From Stomoxys calcitrans (Eukaryota > Arthropoda > Insecta > Diptera > Muscidae): a stretch of 64,000 bases of DNA. The notes under the pieces are model-generated. The model had not been told where the DNA came from. It was given only the letters and a program-made list of their open reading frames with translations, and searched no databases. The stretch covers positions 190,290,075-190,354,074 of the forward strand of contig NC_081552.1 of NCBI RefSeq assembly GCF_963082655.1, read 5' to 3'. The translations under genes were made by a program, and so were the position numbers. Each line of letters opens with the position of its first letter. The first letter of the stretch is position 1. This document shows positions 22,601 through 33,092 of the stretch, one piece after another.

Positions 22601-24008
22601 TACCCACCACCATAGAATGGGAGTATACCAATCTTGTCATTCCGTTTGTAACATCTCGAAATATTGATCTAGGACCCCATAAAGTATATATATTCTCGAT
22701 CGTCTCGACATTCAGAGTCGATCTAGCCATGTCCGTCCATCCCTCTGTCGAAATCACGATAGCGGTCGAACGCGTAAAACTAGCCGCTTAAAAATTAACA
22801 CAGATACTTAATATCGATGTAGGTCGTTGGGGATTGCAAATGGGCCTTATTGGTTCAGATTTGGATATAGCTCCCATATAAACCGATCTCCCGATTTGAT
22901 ATCTTGAGCCCCTGGAAGCTACAAATTTTATCCGATTTGGCTGAAATTCTGCATGCGGTGTTCTGTTACTTCTTCTTCCAACAACTGTGCCAAGTACGAC
23001 CCAAATCGGTGTATAGCCCGATATAGCTCCCATATAAACCGATCTCGCGATTTGATATCTTGAGCCCCTGGAAGACTCAATTTTTATCCGAATTGTCTGA
23101 AATTTTGCACATAGTGTTCTGTTATGGCTTGCAATAACTGTGACAAGTACGGTTTAAATCGGTCAAGAATCTGATATAGCTCGCATATAAACCGATCTCT
23201 CGATTTGATATCTTGAGCCCCTGGAAGCCTCAATTTTATAGCTCCCATATAAACCGATCTCCCGATTTGACTTCTTGAGCTCCTGGAAGCCTTAATTTTC
23301 AAGTACGGTTCAAATCGACCAAGTCTCTGATATAGCGCTCATATAAACCGATCTTTCGATTTGACTTCTTGAGCGCCTGCAAGCCTCAATTTTCATCCTA
23401 TTTGGCTGAAACTTTGCACACAGAGTTCTGTTATGACTTCCAACATCTATGCCAAGTATGGTTCAAATCTGTCAAGAATCTGATATAGCTCCCATATAAA
23501 CCGATCCCGCGATTTGATATCTTGAGCCCCTGGAAGCCGCAATTTTCATAAGAAACTTTGTACATAGAGTTCTGTTATGTCTTCCAACAATTGGGCCAAG
23601 TATGGTTTGAATCGGTCGAGAATCTGATATAGCTCCCATATAAACCGATCTCTCGATTTGACTTCTCGAGCCCCTGGAAGCCTTAATTTCCATCCGCTTT
23701 GGCTGAAATTTTGCACATAGTGTTCCGGTATGATTTCCAACAACTGCGCCAAGTACGGTCTAAATCGGTCTAGAAGCTGATATAGCTCCCATATAAACCG
23801 ATCTCTCAATTTGACTTCTTGAGCCCCTGGAAGCCTCAAGTTTTGTCCGATATGGCTGAAATTTTGCACGCGGTGTTTTCTTACGACTCCCAACAACTGT
23901 GGTAAGTACGGTCCAAATTGGTGTTTAACCAGATGTAGCTCCCATATTTTTTGGCAGAATCTTGGTGGTGGGTTCCCAAGCCTTCACGCCTAATATGGCC
24001 GAAGAGTA
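22601..24008 (+). mobile_element. HLE-A element, apparently complete
   Basis: 5' end TACCCACCACCATAGAATGG, leader with TCTAGCCATGTCCGTCCATC, then an array of about nine monomers whose phrase is CTCCCATATAAACCGATCTC followed by TTGAGCCCCTGGAAGC. The right end shows the inverted subterminal repeat TTGGTGGTGGGTTCCC and a decayed hairpin region (CTTCACGCCTAATATGGCCG). The GTCY microsatellite is short here. It is non-coding. Confidence 0.72.
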
Positions 24009-24014
24009 ATTCTA

Positions 24015-24330
24015 AACAAATTACGAAACTCGTCCCATAGTGGTTGTTGTTTTTGTTTTTGTAACCACATTTTCATGTGGAAGTGACGATCCTCGTCATA
24101 TCGAGCATCATAGGCACTCAGTATTTGAGCAAGAGCCGGTGCCGCCAGGCCTCTCACTGAGACTCTCCTCTCCATACCGCTGATTGTCCGCGACTGTCAT
24201 TGCAGCTACTCCGTATGGAGCATTCCACTATTCGCAACCTGTGAATGCGCCCAATAGCTCGTTGCTCGTTTCTCGTGACAGCAACGAACACCAAACAGAT
24301 CGGATCTCAATGTTTCAGCCCGTGTGATGC
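24015..24330. repeat. Dispersed repeat R (left part, split by SINE1)
   Basis: Shares long ordered similarity with 36633-37050: CACATTTTCATGTGGA, ATATCGAGCATCAT, CCGCTGATTGTCCGC and CTACTCCGTATGGAGCATTC. It resumes at 24629 after the SINE. The class of this repeat is unknown to me; GTTGTTGTT at one end recalls SINE or DNA-element termini. Confidence 0.6.
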
Positions 24331-24628
24331 AAATGCAAATTTGCCCATGAATATTCCATTAAGGAAACTTCACACATATCAATGAGTGCTGTCCGATTCA
24401 ATTTTAAGCTCAATGAGCTCCTTTTTATGGCCGAGTCCGAATGAAGTGCCGCAGAGCGACACCTCTTTAAGGGAGAAGTTTTTACATGGCTAAGTACCTC
24501 ACAAATGTCGACAGCATTAGGAGGGCATAACCACCGCTGAAAAGTTTTCTGATGCTCCCGCCAGGATTCGAACCCAGGCATTCCGCATCATAGGCGGACA
24601 TGCTAACCTCTGCGCTACGATGGCCTCC
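24331..24628 (-). mobile_element. SINE1 copy with 14-bp target-site duplication
   Basis: Reverse copy with tail (AAATGCAAATTTGCCCATG) at left and tRNA-like head (GGATTCGAACCC; CTCTGCGCTACG) at right. AGCCCGTGTGATGC at 24317-24330 recurs at 24629-24642. Small body deletions are present. It is inserted in repeat R. Confidence 0.93.
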
Positions 24629-24720
24629 AGCCCGTGTGATGCTTACAGTTCTCCCGTGCCGAGTTCCATAGTGGTTGGTGTGTGTTGCGATCTCTGGCTT
24701 TGCTTTTCCATTTGCAAAGA
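24629..24720. repeat. Dispersed repeat R (right part)
   Basis: Continuation of repeat R after the SINE: the target duplicate, then TTACAGTTCTCCCGTGCCG, which parallels TTACAGTATAGGAGC and CTGTGCCGGG near 37023-37055. Confidence 0.5.
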
Positions 24721-25370
24721 CAATCTCTGATCATTGATCAATGATCTTCGCCCTTACAGGCAGAAAGAATTTAAAAATGAATAAAAAATATCATTATGCA
24801 AAATTTTAGGTAAATTAATCCCTCTATTAATTGCTGCAACTTTCTATTCTTGACTTTTTCTTTTTTAAATGGCCCCACTAAATATTGTCTTTATGCCATA
24901 AACGATTTCCCACAATGGGTTAATAACCACTGTAGTTGACCGTTTTAATCAATATTGTCAATAAGTTACGCTTTATGTTGTTCGATGTTGTCGCTGTCAG
25001 CCATGTGGCATTGATTTTCAGCAGTTAATTTCATATTAATTTACCCCGGCAATCATTCAATCGCATGCACGCACACACACACACACATAGCTACCTACAT
25101 TGAAGCACAAATAACCACCCTCCAATCTATCCAATGGCATAAACATCATTCAACTGACATCTCTTTACACAAAGGTAGTGAAGAGATATTGGCACACAAC
25201 AAATAAAAAAAAAGAAAAACAACAATCAAGCATGATAAAGGAACAGACAGTAAGGCGAGCCTCTCAGAAGGGGCCAATGAAAACCGGTTTATTTTACAAG
25301 TAAAAAACGAGATGTGGAAAAGATTACAATCTTTAATGTTAAACAAAATCCCTTTATAACAGCATTTTTG
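24721..25370. other. Unassigned AT-rich sequence with an AC microsatellite
   Basis: No gene seen. A (CA)n tract lies at about 25069-25087. It directly precedes an HLE-A element. Confidence 0.45.
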
Positions 25371-26650
25371 TACCCTCCACCATGGGAGGGGGGTATACTA
25401 ATTTCGTAATTCCGATTGTAACACTTCGAAATATTCATCTGAGACCCCATAAGGTATATAAATATGTTCTTGATGGTCATAACACTTTTAAGTCGATTTA
25501 CCTTTCCATCCGTCCGTCCGTCTGTCTGTCTGTCCGTCCGTCCGTCCATCTGTCCGTCTGTCCGTCCGTCTGTCCGTCCGTCTGTCTGTCCATCCGTCCG
25601 TCCGTCTGTCCGTCTGTCTGTCCGTCCGTCCGTCTGTCCGTCCGTCTGTCTGTCGAAATTACACTTACTTCCGAGAGGGTAAAGCTAGGCGATTAAAATT
25701 TTGCACAAATCTTTTTATTAGTATAGGTCGGTTGGGCCATATCGGTCCATACTTTGATATAGCTGTCATATACACCGATCTTGGATCCTGATTTCTTGAG
25801 CCACTGGAGGGCGCAATTTTCATCCGATTTGGTTGAAATTTTGCACGAGGTGTTTTGTTATTATTTTCAACAACTGTGCTAAGTATGGTCCATAACCTGA
25901 TGTAGCTGCCATATTAACCGATTTCGGATCTTGATTTCTTAAGACGCTAGAGGGCGCTGTTATGACCCGATTTGGCCGAAATTTTGCATGAATTGTTTTG
26001 TTTTAACTTTCAACAACTGTGCTAAGTATGGTCCAAATCGGTCCATAACCTGATATAGCTGCCATATAAACCAATTTCCGATCTTAACTTCTTGAGCCGC
26101 TAGGGGGCGCAATTATTATCCGATTTGGCTGAAATTTAGCATGAAGTGTTTTGTTTTAACTTTCAACAACTGTGCCAAGTATGGGCCAAATCGGTTTATT
26201 ACCTGGTGTAGCTCCCACATAAACCGATCTTGGATATTAACTTCTTGAGCCGCTAGGGGGCCCAATTATTATCCGATTTGGCTAAAATTTTTGCCTGAAC
26301 TGTTTTGTTATGACTCCCAACAACTGTGCCAAGTATAGTCTAAATCAGTTCATAACCTGATATAGCTCCCATATAAGTAGATTATACTTCTTGACCCTAT
26401 AGAGGACGCAATTCTTATCGGAGTTTGCTGAAATTTTGCACAATGACTTCCAATTTGGTCAACAACAGCCAAACCAATTATGGCCCCAATCAGTTTATAA
26501 CTTGGTATAACTCCAATAGCATAGCAACTCTTATCCATCATCATTTGTTTCCGTTTAAAGCGATATCGGACAAAGAACTTGACAAATGCCATCCATGGTG
26601 GAGGGTATATAAGATTCGACCCGCCCGAAACGTAAAAGCGTGCTAATTAC
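25371..26650 (+). mobile_element. HLE-A element, complete, with long GTCY microsatellite
   Basis: Best architecture example. TACCCTCCACCATGG at 25371-25385 is a perfect inverted match to CCATGGTGGAGGGTA at 26593-26607. A GTCC/GTCT microsatellite spans about 25505-25653. About five monomers follow (CTGATATAGCTGCCATATAA, GAGCCGCTAGGGGGCGCAAT). The 3' end has hairpin TTCGACCCGCCCGAA and GTAAAAGCGTGCTAATTACG, lacking the final TTGTT. It lies immediately upstream of the splice acceptor at 26706. Confidence 0.8.
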
Positions 26651-26706
26651 GTTTTTGTTTATTATTATTCGTTTAATTTTTTTTTCCTTTCTGTTTTCTC
26701 TTTCAG
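26651..26706 (+). promoter_or_regulatory. 3' splice site (polypyrimidine tract and AG)
   Basis: A long T/C tract (TTTTTTTTTCCTTTCTGTTT, TCTCTTTCAG) ends at AG 26705-26706 immediately before ATG. A branch-point-like CTAAT lies at 26643-26647, inside the end of the HLE; TTTAAT at about 26672 is an alternative nearer the AG. Confidence 0.75.
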
Positions 26707-26988
26707 ATGTCAGATTTCTCGGATAGTTCACAGAGCGGTGTCATTAGTCCGGCAACATCGTTCATTGAAAATTTCCACAAGAAAAATGGCACCGCAGCCA
26801 CCACCTCATCATCGGCCAATACATCACCAAGTATTAATCCCAGCAGTAATATTGGCACCACCACCACATCGCCCTCCATTAACGGTGGTGGCAGTCAAAT
26901 AGCCTTGGCGGGTGGTGGTCGCCAGATTAATACCAGTTCAAGTTCAAGTAGTAGCGTTAAGGAAACATCCTCCACATCATCACAACAG
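26707..26988 (+). CDS. Coding exon of an unidentified host gene
   Basis: Probable protein-coding exon of 282 bp (94 codons, phase 0 at both ends), bounded by a strong acceptor (CTCTTTCAG) and donor (CAACAG then GTGAGT at 26989). The first codon is ATG directly after the acceptor, so it may be the translation start behind a 5'UTR exon, or simply an internal methionine. The peptide begins MSDFSDSSQSGVISPATSF and continues IENFHKKNG, then becomes rich in Ser, Thr, Asn and Gly, ending KETSSTSSQQ. No catalytic domain, signal peptide or membrane segment is seen; it looks like a disordered N-terminal region of a regulatory protein. Codon use is GC-balanced (GCC, ACC, AGC), unlike flanking AT-rich DNA, supporting selection. 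I do not recognise the gene. Later exons are not visible and probably lie to the right. Confidence 0.75.
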
Positions 26989-28044
26989 GTGAGTACGAGT
27001 TAACATGCAGTAGCTTGTAATTGATTGGCGTAGACAATGTGTGAACTAATACTACACATGAAGAGATTGTAGTTTAATGGAGGCGCCTAAAAGTATGCCA
27101 TGCCAAAGAACGTTGACAACATTAGGTTTTTCATGTTCACCACCAACTGATTTGGAAGAAACAGTTGGACGTAAGCATATGGTTTTGATAAGGTTTACTC
27201 ATGACCTTAGAATTGGGTGTTTTTTTATGTACGGTCTTCAAGAAAGCATGTAGAATTCATATAATTTATTGAGAATTTACAGAATTTATATAGCTTTGCT
27301 ATTAATCCTTGTCACTTTTTGGTAAATTTTTATTTGAAGGATTTTTCTTAGCTTAATTTTTTCAGACGATTCCAAAAACATCAAGCGACCTCTGGTTTTA
27401 AAGACCTCACGCATAAAAAGTATATGCAGTTTTACACCGTAATGTCATACCGTTTTTACGGATAGTAAACGGTAATAACATAGCAGCATTTCTGCGTTGC
27501 CATATAACAGTACCAGCCATTAGAGGTTGAGATAAGGTATTTGCTTTCATGTTTTAAAAATTATTTCAACGTCCGCGGGGGCTGGTTCGAATAAATTCCA
27601 GCTGAGAGAGCCAATTTCTACCACTTTTTGGAGAATTTAAGTGCTTATGTCAGCAATAAGTCTAGACACTTTTGGTAGTTGGGGACAAAATAGACAGTGT
27701 AGTGAATTCGTCCGAATCCTACAAGTCAACGGGACATTATGGCATAATGCCTGCTGTCTTGAAGAGAGCAGATCCGTCCTAAAGAGCCTGCTTAGAGAAC
27801 TTGATGCTCATATTAGAAAGCTTCTCAACCCTTTAATGGTATATAGCTACGCTGAGAGTTGGTTGGTTGACAGGACAATGTTGTCATGATATGGTTGGCT
27901 TTATAAAAGGGAAGGGACTTTACGTAACCTAAAGTTGAAGTTCATGCATGACACTCAGGTGATAATGAGAAAGCTCTTTTTCGGTGAATTGCTTTGATGT
28001 GATGCTTATGGGCTGAATTATCGTATCACTAGCGAAGGGCTCGA
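26989..28044 (+). other. Probable intron start, unique sequence
   Basis: Begins with GTGAGTACG, a good 5' splice site. No later coding exon with both splice signals was found in this stretch. A 27641-27889 open frame was examined and not supported. Confidence 0.5.
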
Positions 28045-28218
28045 TTAGCAAAATTGTGATCAGAGGAACTCCCCTCTCCCCTTCTCACGTATTTCGGGAG
28101 AAAAAGTGGTAGATTTCTGTCTATGTGGATGATGTCATCATCATAGTTAGTGACCCCATTCTCTCCACAATTTCGAACCTCATTAAGGGGGCATTGAAGA
28201 AGCTGTCTGAATGACCCG
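28045..28218 (+). pseudogene. LINE reverse transcriptase scrap with YVDD box
   Basis: Encodes RGTPLSPS (cf. the GTPQG.LSPLL motif) and, in another frame, SVYVDDVIIIVSDPILST followed by SNLIKGALKKLSE. YVDD matches the RT catalytic box. It is too short for clade assignment. Frameshift and stop are present. Its right edge meets a SINE1 fragment. Confidence 0.65.
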
Positions 28219-28360
28219 TTGGAGACAAACCTCTTACATATCAATGAGTGCTGTCCGATTCAAGTTTTAAGCTCAATGATAAGAGGCCTGCTTTTTATAG
28301 CCGAGTCCGAACGGCGTACTGCAGTGCGTCACCATTTTGGGGAGAAGTTTATACATGTCC
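28219..28360 (-). mobile_element. SINE1 fragment (tail-side body only)
   Basis: Reverse-strand body: ATATCAATGAGTGCTGTCCG, AAGCTCAATGATAAGAGGCC, TTTTTATAGCCGAGTCCG, GGGGAGAAGTTTATACATG. The tRNA head and the extreme tail are missing. Confidence 0.8.
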
Positions 28361-29425
28361 CCACCGAAGTTCGAAGATGGACTACATCGGACTATTTCCT
28401 AATATAGCCACCATATAGACCGATCTCTCGATTTAAAATCCTAGGCCCATAAAAGCCACACTTATTATTCGACTTTGCCTAAATTTGGGACAGTGAGTTG
28501 TTTTAGGCCACTCGACCGATCTCTCGATTTAAGGTTTTGGGCCCATAAAAGGCGCATTTGTTGTCCGATGTCGCCAAAATTTGGGACAATGCATTGGGTT
28601 AAGCCCCTCGACATATTTCTGCAATTTGGCCCAGAACGGTCCAGATTTGGATATAGCTGCCATATAGACCAATCTCTCGATTTAAGGTCTTGGGCCCATA
28701 AAAGGCACATTTATAATCCGATTTTGCATAAATTCAGGACAGTGGCTTGTGTTAGGCCCTTCGACCTTCTTCTTTGATTTGGCTTAGATCGGTTCAAATT
28801 TAGGTATAGCTGCCATATGGACCGATCTCAAGATTTAAGGTCTTGGGCCCATAAAGGGCACATTCATAATCCGATTTTGCCAAAATTTAGGACAGTGAGT
28901 TGTGTTAGGCTTTTCGACATTCCTCTTCGGATTGGCCCAGATCGGTTCAAATTTAGGTATAGTTGCCATATAGACCGATCTCTCGATTTGAGGTTGTGGG
29001 TCCATAAAAGGCGCATTTATTATGCGATTTCGTCGAAAATTGGGTCAGTGAGTTGTGTTAGGCTCTTAGACATCTTTCTGCAATTTTGCCCAGATCGGTC
29101 CAGATTTGGAAATAGCAGCCATATAGACCGATCCCTCGATTTAAGGTTTTGGGCTCATAAAAAGCGCATTTATCGTCCGATGTCGCCGAAAGTTGGAAAA
29201 GTGGGTTATGTTAAGCCACCCGACATCCCTCTTCAATTTGGCCCAGATCGGTTCAGATTTGGATATAGTTGCCATATAGACCGATTTTGAAATTTGGGTC
29301 AGTGAGTTGTATTAGGCCATTTGACATTCTTCTTCAATTTGGTTCCGATCTTTTCAGATTTGAATATAGCTGTCGTATAGAGCGATCTCTCGATTTAAGG
29401 TCTTGGGCCCATAAAAGACGCATTG
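28361..29425 (+). repeat. HLE-D tandem array
   Basis: About seven monomers with CGATTTAAGGTCTTGGGCCC, AAAAGGCGCATTTATT, AGTGAGTTGTGTTAGGC and CAATTTGGCCCAGATCGG. AGCTGCC anchors at 28655 and 28808 are 153 bp apart. No element ends are visible. Both flanks are other repeats. Related to 53950-55480. Confidence 0.72.
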
Positions 29426-29606
29426 GGATGGGATTCTAGGTTTGGGTGGTGCAATGGTGTTTTGGGTGTTGCAATGGTGTTTTGGGTTACTATATGGATA
29501 GGCTTCTCGGATTGCCAAAGCGCGGGTCGTGGGTTCGATTTCCAACGGAGACCTTGGTCTGTCGCTGCTGCGATATTACAATGGAACTAAAATTTTCTAA
29601 ATGAGC
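29411..29606 (+). mobile_element. Second tRNA-like SINE (SINE2), degenerate
   Basis: Contains GGGTCGTGGGTTCGATTTCC at about 29523-29542 (B-box-like) preceded by GGATTGCCAAAGCGC, then CTGTCGCTGCTGCGATATTA and ACAATGGAACTAAAATTTTC, AATGAGCCTG. The latter part resembles the LINE-A 3' region at 35975-36010 (ACAATGGACGAAAACGTCTA, GTGAGTCT), suggesting a shared 3' tail. There is a short internal repeat GTGTTTTGGGT at about 29456 and 29476. Identification by boxes and memory of similar fly SINEs; moderate confidence. Confidence 0.5.
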
Positions 29607-29715
29607 CTGTTAAGTTGTTGCTGTTGTTGTAGCAGCGTGTTGTACACTGAGGCGACAACCATACAACCGGCTGCCCTGGGATTGGGAATGTTAAGTGTCC
29701 CACCACCCTGTATAC
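29607..29715. repeat. Dispersed repeat end (GTTGTTGCTGTTGTTG type)
   Basis: AAGTTGTTGCTGTTGTTGTA followed by GCAGCGTGTTGTACACTGAG and CAACCGGCTGCCCTGGGATT. It looks like one end of a dispersed fly repeat, abutting SINE2. Confidence 0.4.
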
Positions 29716-31104
29716 GAATCTATAATATGATTGAAAATGTGATAACATTTCTTCGCTTTCATAGTTTTATTTATCAACTGATAAGACTGGTGGGTCTAAA
29801 AGGTTTGTTTTACAAATTTCAATGTCATTAAAATTTTTATAGCCATTACAGTGTTGAGATAATGCCAGCGCTTTCCAGGCAAGACGTATCGATCGATTTT
29901 TCATTCCAATGATTTATTTAATTAAAAACGTTTATATCATTAATTCTTTTGCCATTATTAATTTATAAAATATTATGTTATAATATTTTATAGAAAAAAA
30001 GTTTAAAAAATGTGCGCTAAAATTTCTCTTCGAAGAGGAATAATTGGGCCAACCTTAATTAACTTTAATTTAAAATTAGATCATATCATTGCTCTCATGA
30101 TAAAATTCCATGAGTACACGCATCAACTCTAAAGAATTTTTTTATATCATCATATCAAATAATAAAATGAAAAATATTTTAAAAATGTTTTAATTAAATA
30201 CCAAAAGTGTCTTCAGTTACCTATCTGCGGGGTTTATCTGAGCCACCGTGAGTATGAGTAACAAATTTTAGTCAGATAGCAAAGCATTGATCATACGTCA
30301 CAATGGACAGACGATTGCTTTGTTGGTTCCGACGACTAGCTAAAGTGTAAAATATGTCAATGAAAGAAAAATTCAAAACGAAACAAAATTTTGAGGAAAT
30401 GCCTCTGATGATGCATATGACGATATTTCAGCCTAGCATACTGGTCGCTTGGATTGAAATTTCTAAGCCCAATATCCACAGGACTTGGGTGAGTAATTTT
30501 GTGAATCTATGTGTGAATACTTTTAGTAACTGAAAAAATCTTTCCCTATCACTGATGGTAACCCTTGTTAAGCATTGAAACCTTTCTGTATGGCTATATA
30601 ATGGTAGCGCCTTATCATTGGACTAAAAGTTGTTTGTCACAGTACAAACGTTTCACTGTTGTTCCATAAAAATATATTTGTTTATTTGCGCTTCTAATGA
30701 CGTTGAGGGGCAAAAGTGGAATGTGCTCTCTGATAAATGGTGCAATGTAATAATTATTTTTAAACAGTTTGCTAATCGAAAAAACAGTAATTTAGGAAAA
30801 CTATGCTGGTAATAAATTCTTGATTTCTATCTTTTTTTATATTAACGAGAACCCCTACAAATGAAGTGGCATATTTGTGTTGGTTACAAATAAAATCGAA
30901 TGAAATAAATTTGCATACAACTAAAATAATAAAACAAAATAAAATAAAAAAAATTAATTTAATTAATTAAATTAAATAAAAAAATAAAACAAATAAACTA
31001 ACAAAAAAAAATATTATAATAAAATATAATAAAATAAAATATATAAAATAAAATAAAATAAAGCAAAATAAAATAAAATAGAATAAAATAAAATTAAATA
31101 AAAC
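29716..31104. other. Unassigned AT-rich sequence ending in an AAAAT-type microsatellite
   Basis: No gene model is supported. From about 30900 to 31105 the sequence is dominated by ATAAA/AAAAT repeats with interruptions. Confidence 0.5.
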
Positions 31105-31507
31105 TACTCACTGCTTCAAATTTCAGTGAAATTGGATAAAAAAGAATGCTTTGATGGGCTTCAGACCCTTAATCGGCACATCGGTCTATATGGCAGCTAT
31201 ATCTAAATGTAGTCCGATCCAAACCATACTTGGGGTGGATGTCGGGAGACCTAAAGCTACCCACTGTTTCAAATTTCAGCGAAATCGGCGAAATTTATGG
31301 GCTTCAGACCCTGTATCGGGAGATCGGTTTATATGGCAGCTATATCTAAATATAGTCCGCTCTGAACCATATTTGGGTTCTACGATAGGAGGCTTAAAAC
31401 TACTCACTGTTTCAAATTTCAGCGAGATCGTTTAAAAACTTAAGCTTTTATGGGCTTCAGACCCTTTATCGGGAGATCGGTCTATATGGCGGCTATATCT
31501 ATACATA
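31105..31507 (-). repeat. HLE-B array fragment
   Basis: Reverse-orientation monomers: TTCAAATTTCAGCGAAATCG, GGGCTTCAGACCCT, GGTCTATATGGCAGCTATAT. About 2.5 monomers. It has no ends and is fused directly to LINE-B RNase H sequence. Confidence 0.7.
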
Positions 31508-32110
31508 GTAGACTTCATAAAAGAAGAAATGTTATTAACTTTTGAGGATGTACGCTAACATAGGCCCTAAAAGTGATAATCGGGTGATACATACATATGT
31601 GAGCCATACCTTAATCTGAACCAATGTAGGCGAAATTCAACAGCAATATCGCCGCCTGTAGGCGGAGATTCGGGCGATCATGGTCGTATGGTGTTAACGA
31701 AAGGACGTCGAGTGCGGATAGAAAACTGGACATCGGGTCTACAACAACCAGGACGGAAAAGTCAAGAACAGCCTCTTAAAGCTTGGCGGAGTGAGGGAAG
31801 AAGCCGTACACATAGTAGAAGTCTTAAAAGAAGAAATTCTACAAAAATTTGAGAAAATACATTCAGAAGTATCCTGATAAAGGCTCTAAAAGTGAAATTA
31901 GGGTGATACATACAGGAGCTATATCTAAATTTGAAACAATCTTGACGAAATTCAACAGCAATTTCGTCGCCTTTAGGCGGAGATCCGGGCGTTCACGGTC
32001 GTATAATGTTAACGCAAGGACGTCGAGTGTGAACCTCTTTGCGGACAGTAAACTGGACATCCAGACTACAACAACCCGAATAGAGAGGTAAAGGAGTGAA
32101 GAAGGGCAAA
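31508..32110 (+). pseudogene. LINE-B RNase H scraps, tandemly duplicated
   Basis: Two successive copies about 307 bp apart (GTAGACTTCATAAAAGAAG at 31508; GTAGAAGTCTTAAAAGAAG at 31815). Each includes GCGGAGATCCGGGCG-like and AAGGACGTCGAGTG text. The second encodes RTSSVNLFADSKLDIQTTTT, matching LINE-B RNase H (RTSSVNIFTDSKIAIRAITT at about 52655). The duplicated unit includes intervening non-LINE text. Confidence 0.65.
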
Positions 32111-32399
32111 TTTGATGAATGCGAAAGCTTAATAGGCGACGAGGTCCAAGTTAAGTGGCACGGTGGAACAATGAAACGGTCGGTAGGAAGGGGTATTCCA
32201 GTCCATGTCCTGCTCTACAAATGTCTAGAACATTGTTAACCGCTCAGATCAATAGGTAAAAAGTTGGGGAATAATTTCCAATTTCGCCGTTTGCTCAATG
32301 CACCATGTTATTTAAAATTTTTAATTATCGATTACAATAAATCAAAGAAAAAATTTGTTCCACACATAGTAAAAAAAGAAGATAATCGGAAGATATAGG
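32111..32399. other. Unassigned spacer, possibly LINE-derived
   Basis: Contains GGTAGGAAGGGGTATTCC and other text that could be decayed LINE sequence. Nothing firm. Confidence 0.3.
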
Positions 32400-32686
32400 C
32401 GCAGGAATATGCGACTGGGAAGTGTTGAATCACCACACCTTCTCTGATCATCGTTATATTAGTTTTAGCCTTGGAGAAAATGCTGCTAAAGTGTTCCCTT
32501 GGCTAAACAGAAGAAAGGCGGATTGGGAAAATTTTCGGAACAAATTCTGCAATTCTATGCCTTCTAGACCAGAAAAGGAAGCTGCAACTGCGCAGGATAT
32601 AGACATAATGGTCAAGCGGATCACAAAGGCCCTGAATGACTCGCTTGTGTCCGCATGTCCTAGTGCACCCAGAAAAATTAGTCTGC

Positions 32687-33092
32687 TGGTGTCAGCAAAC
32701 GCCGTCTGCTGATATTAAATAAAAAACTTTTCAATAAACCCATTCAAAATTTTTGAACTCCAGAACAACAATGGAGGCATTTGCTATATATTAATAAAAA
32801 AAAATTACCAATTTTAATCGTTAACTTTTTGTTAAAAAGCATTAACATAATAGTAGTTGTTATTTTGTCTGCCGTTATTTTAATTCGACCAAAAATTTGC
32901 AAAATGTGAAAAGTTGGGAAAAAATTGGCCTTATACGTTTGTAAAAATGAAAGATAAATTGCAATATAAAATTTTTTGAAATCAGCAGGAAATGTCTGCT
33001 GTTTTAGCAAACAATTAGTGCTGTCCCATTTTCAGCAGACTTTCTGCTGTTACAGCAAAAGTTTTTGCTGTTTTTACTAACAAATTTCTATG
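32687..33092. mobile_element. Insertion of unknown type in LINE-A with 7-bp duplication
   Basis: A 406-bp AT-rich block interrupts LINE-A, flanked by AGTCTGC at 32680-32686 and 33093-33099. LINE coding similarity ends before it and resumes after it. Inside are repeated and inverted GTCTGCTG/CAGCAGAC words (32693-32735; 32985-33075). No clear terminal inverted repeat and no coding capacity. Confidence 0.65.

Noticed and set aside
22788..23896. Several reverse-strand frames with GRSVYMGAIS-type repeats
   Set aside because: Translation of HLE-A array monomers (CTCCCATATAAACCGATCTC), recurring wherever the array occurs.
25464..25696. Frames rich in SVRPSVCLSV-type repeats
   Set aside because: Translation of the GTCY microsatellite inside an HLE.
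27641..27889. 82-codon open frame as a possible exon
   Set aside because: No good acceptor or donor at its edges, no recognisable motif, and composition like the surrounding intron.
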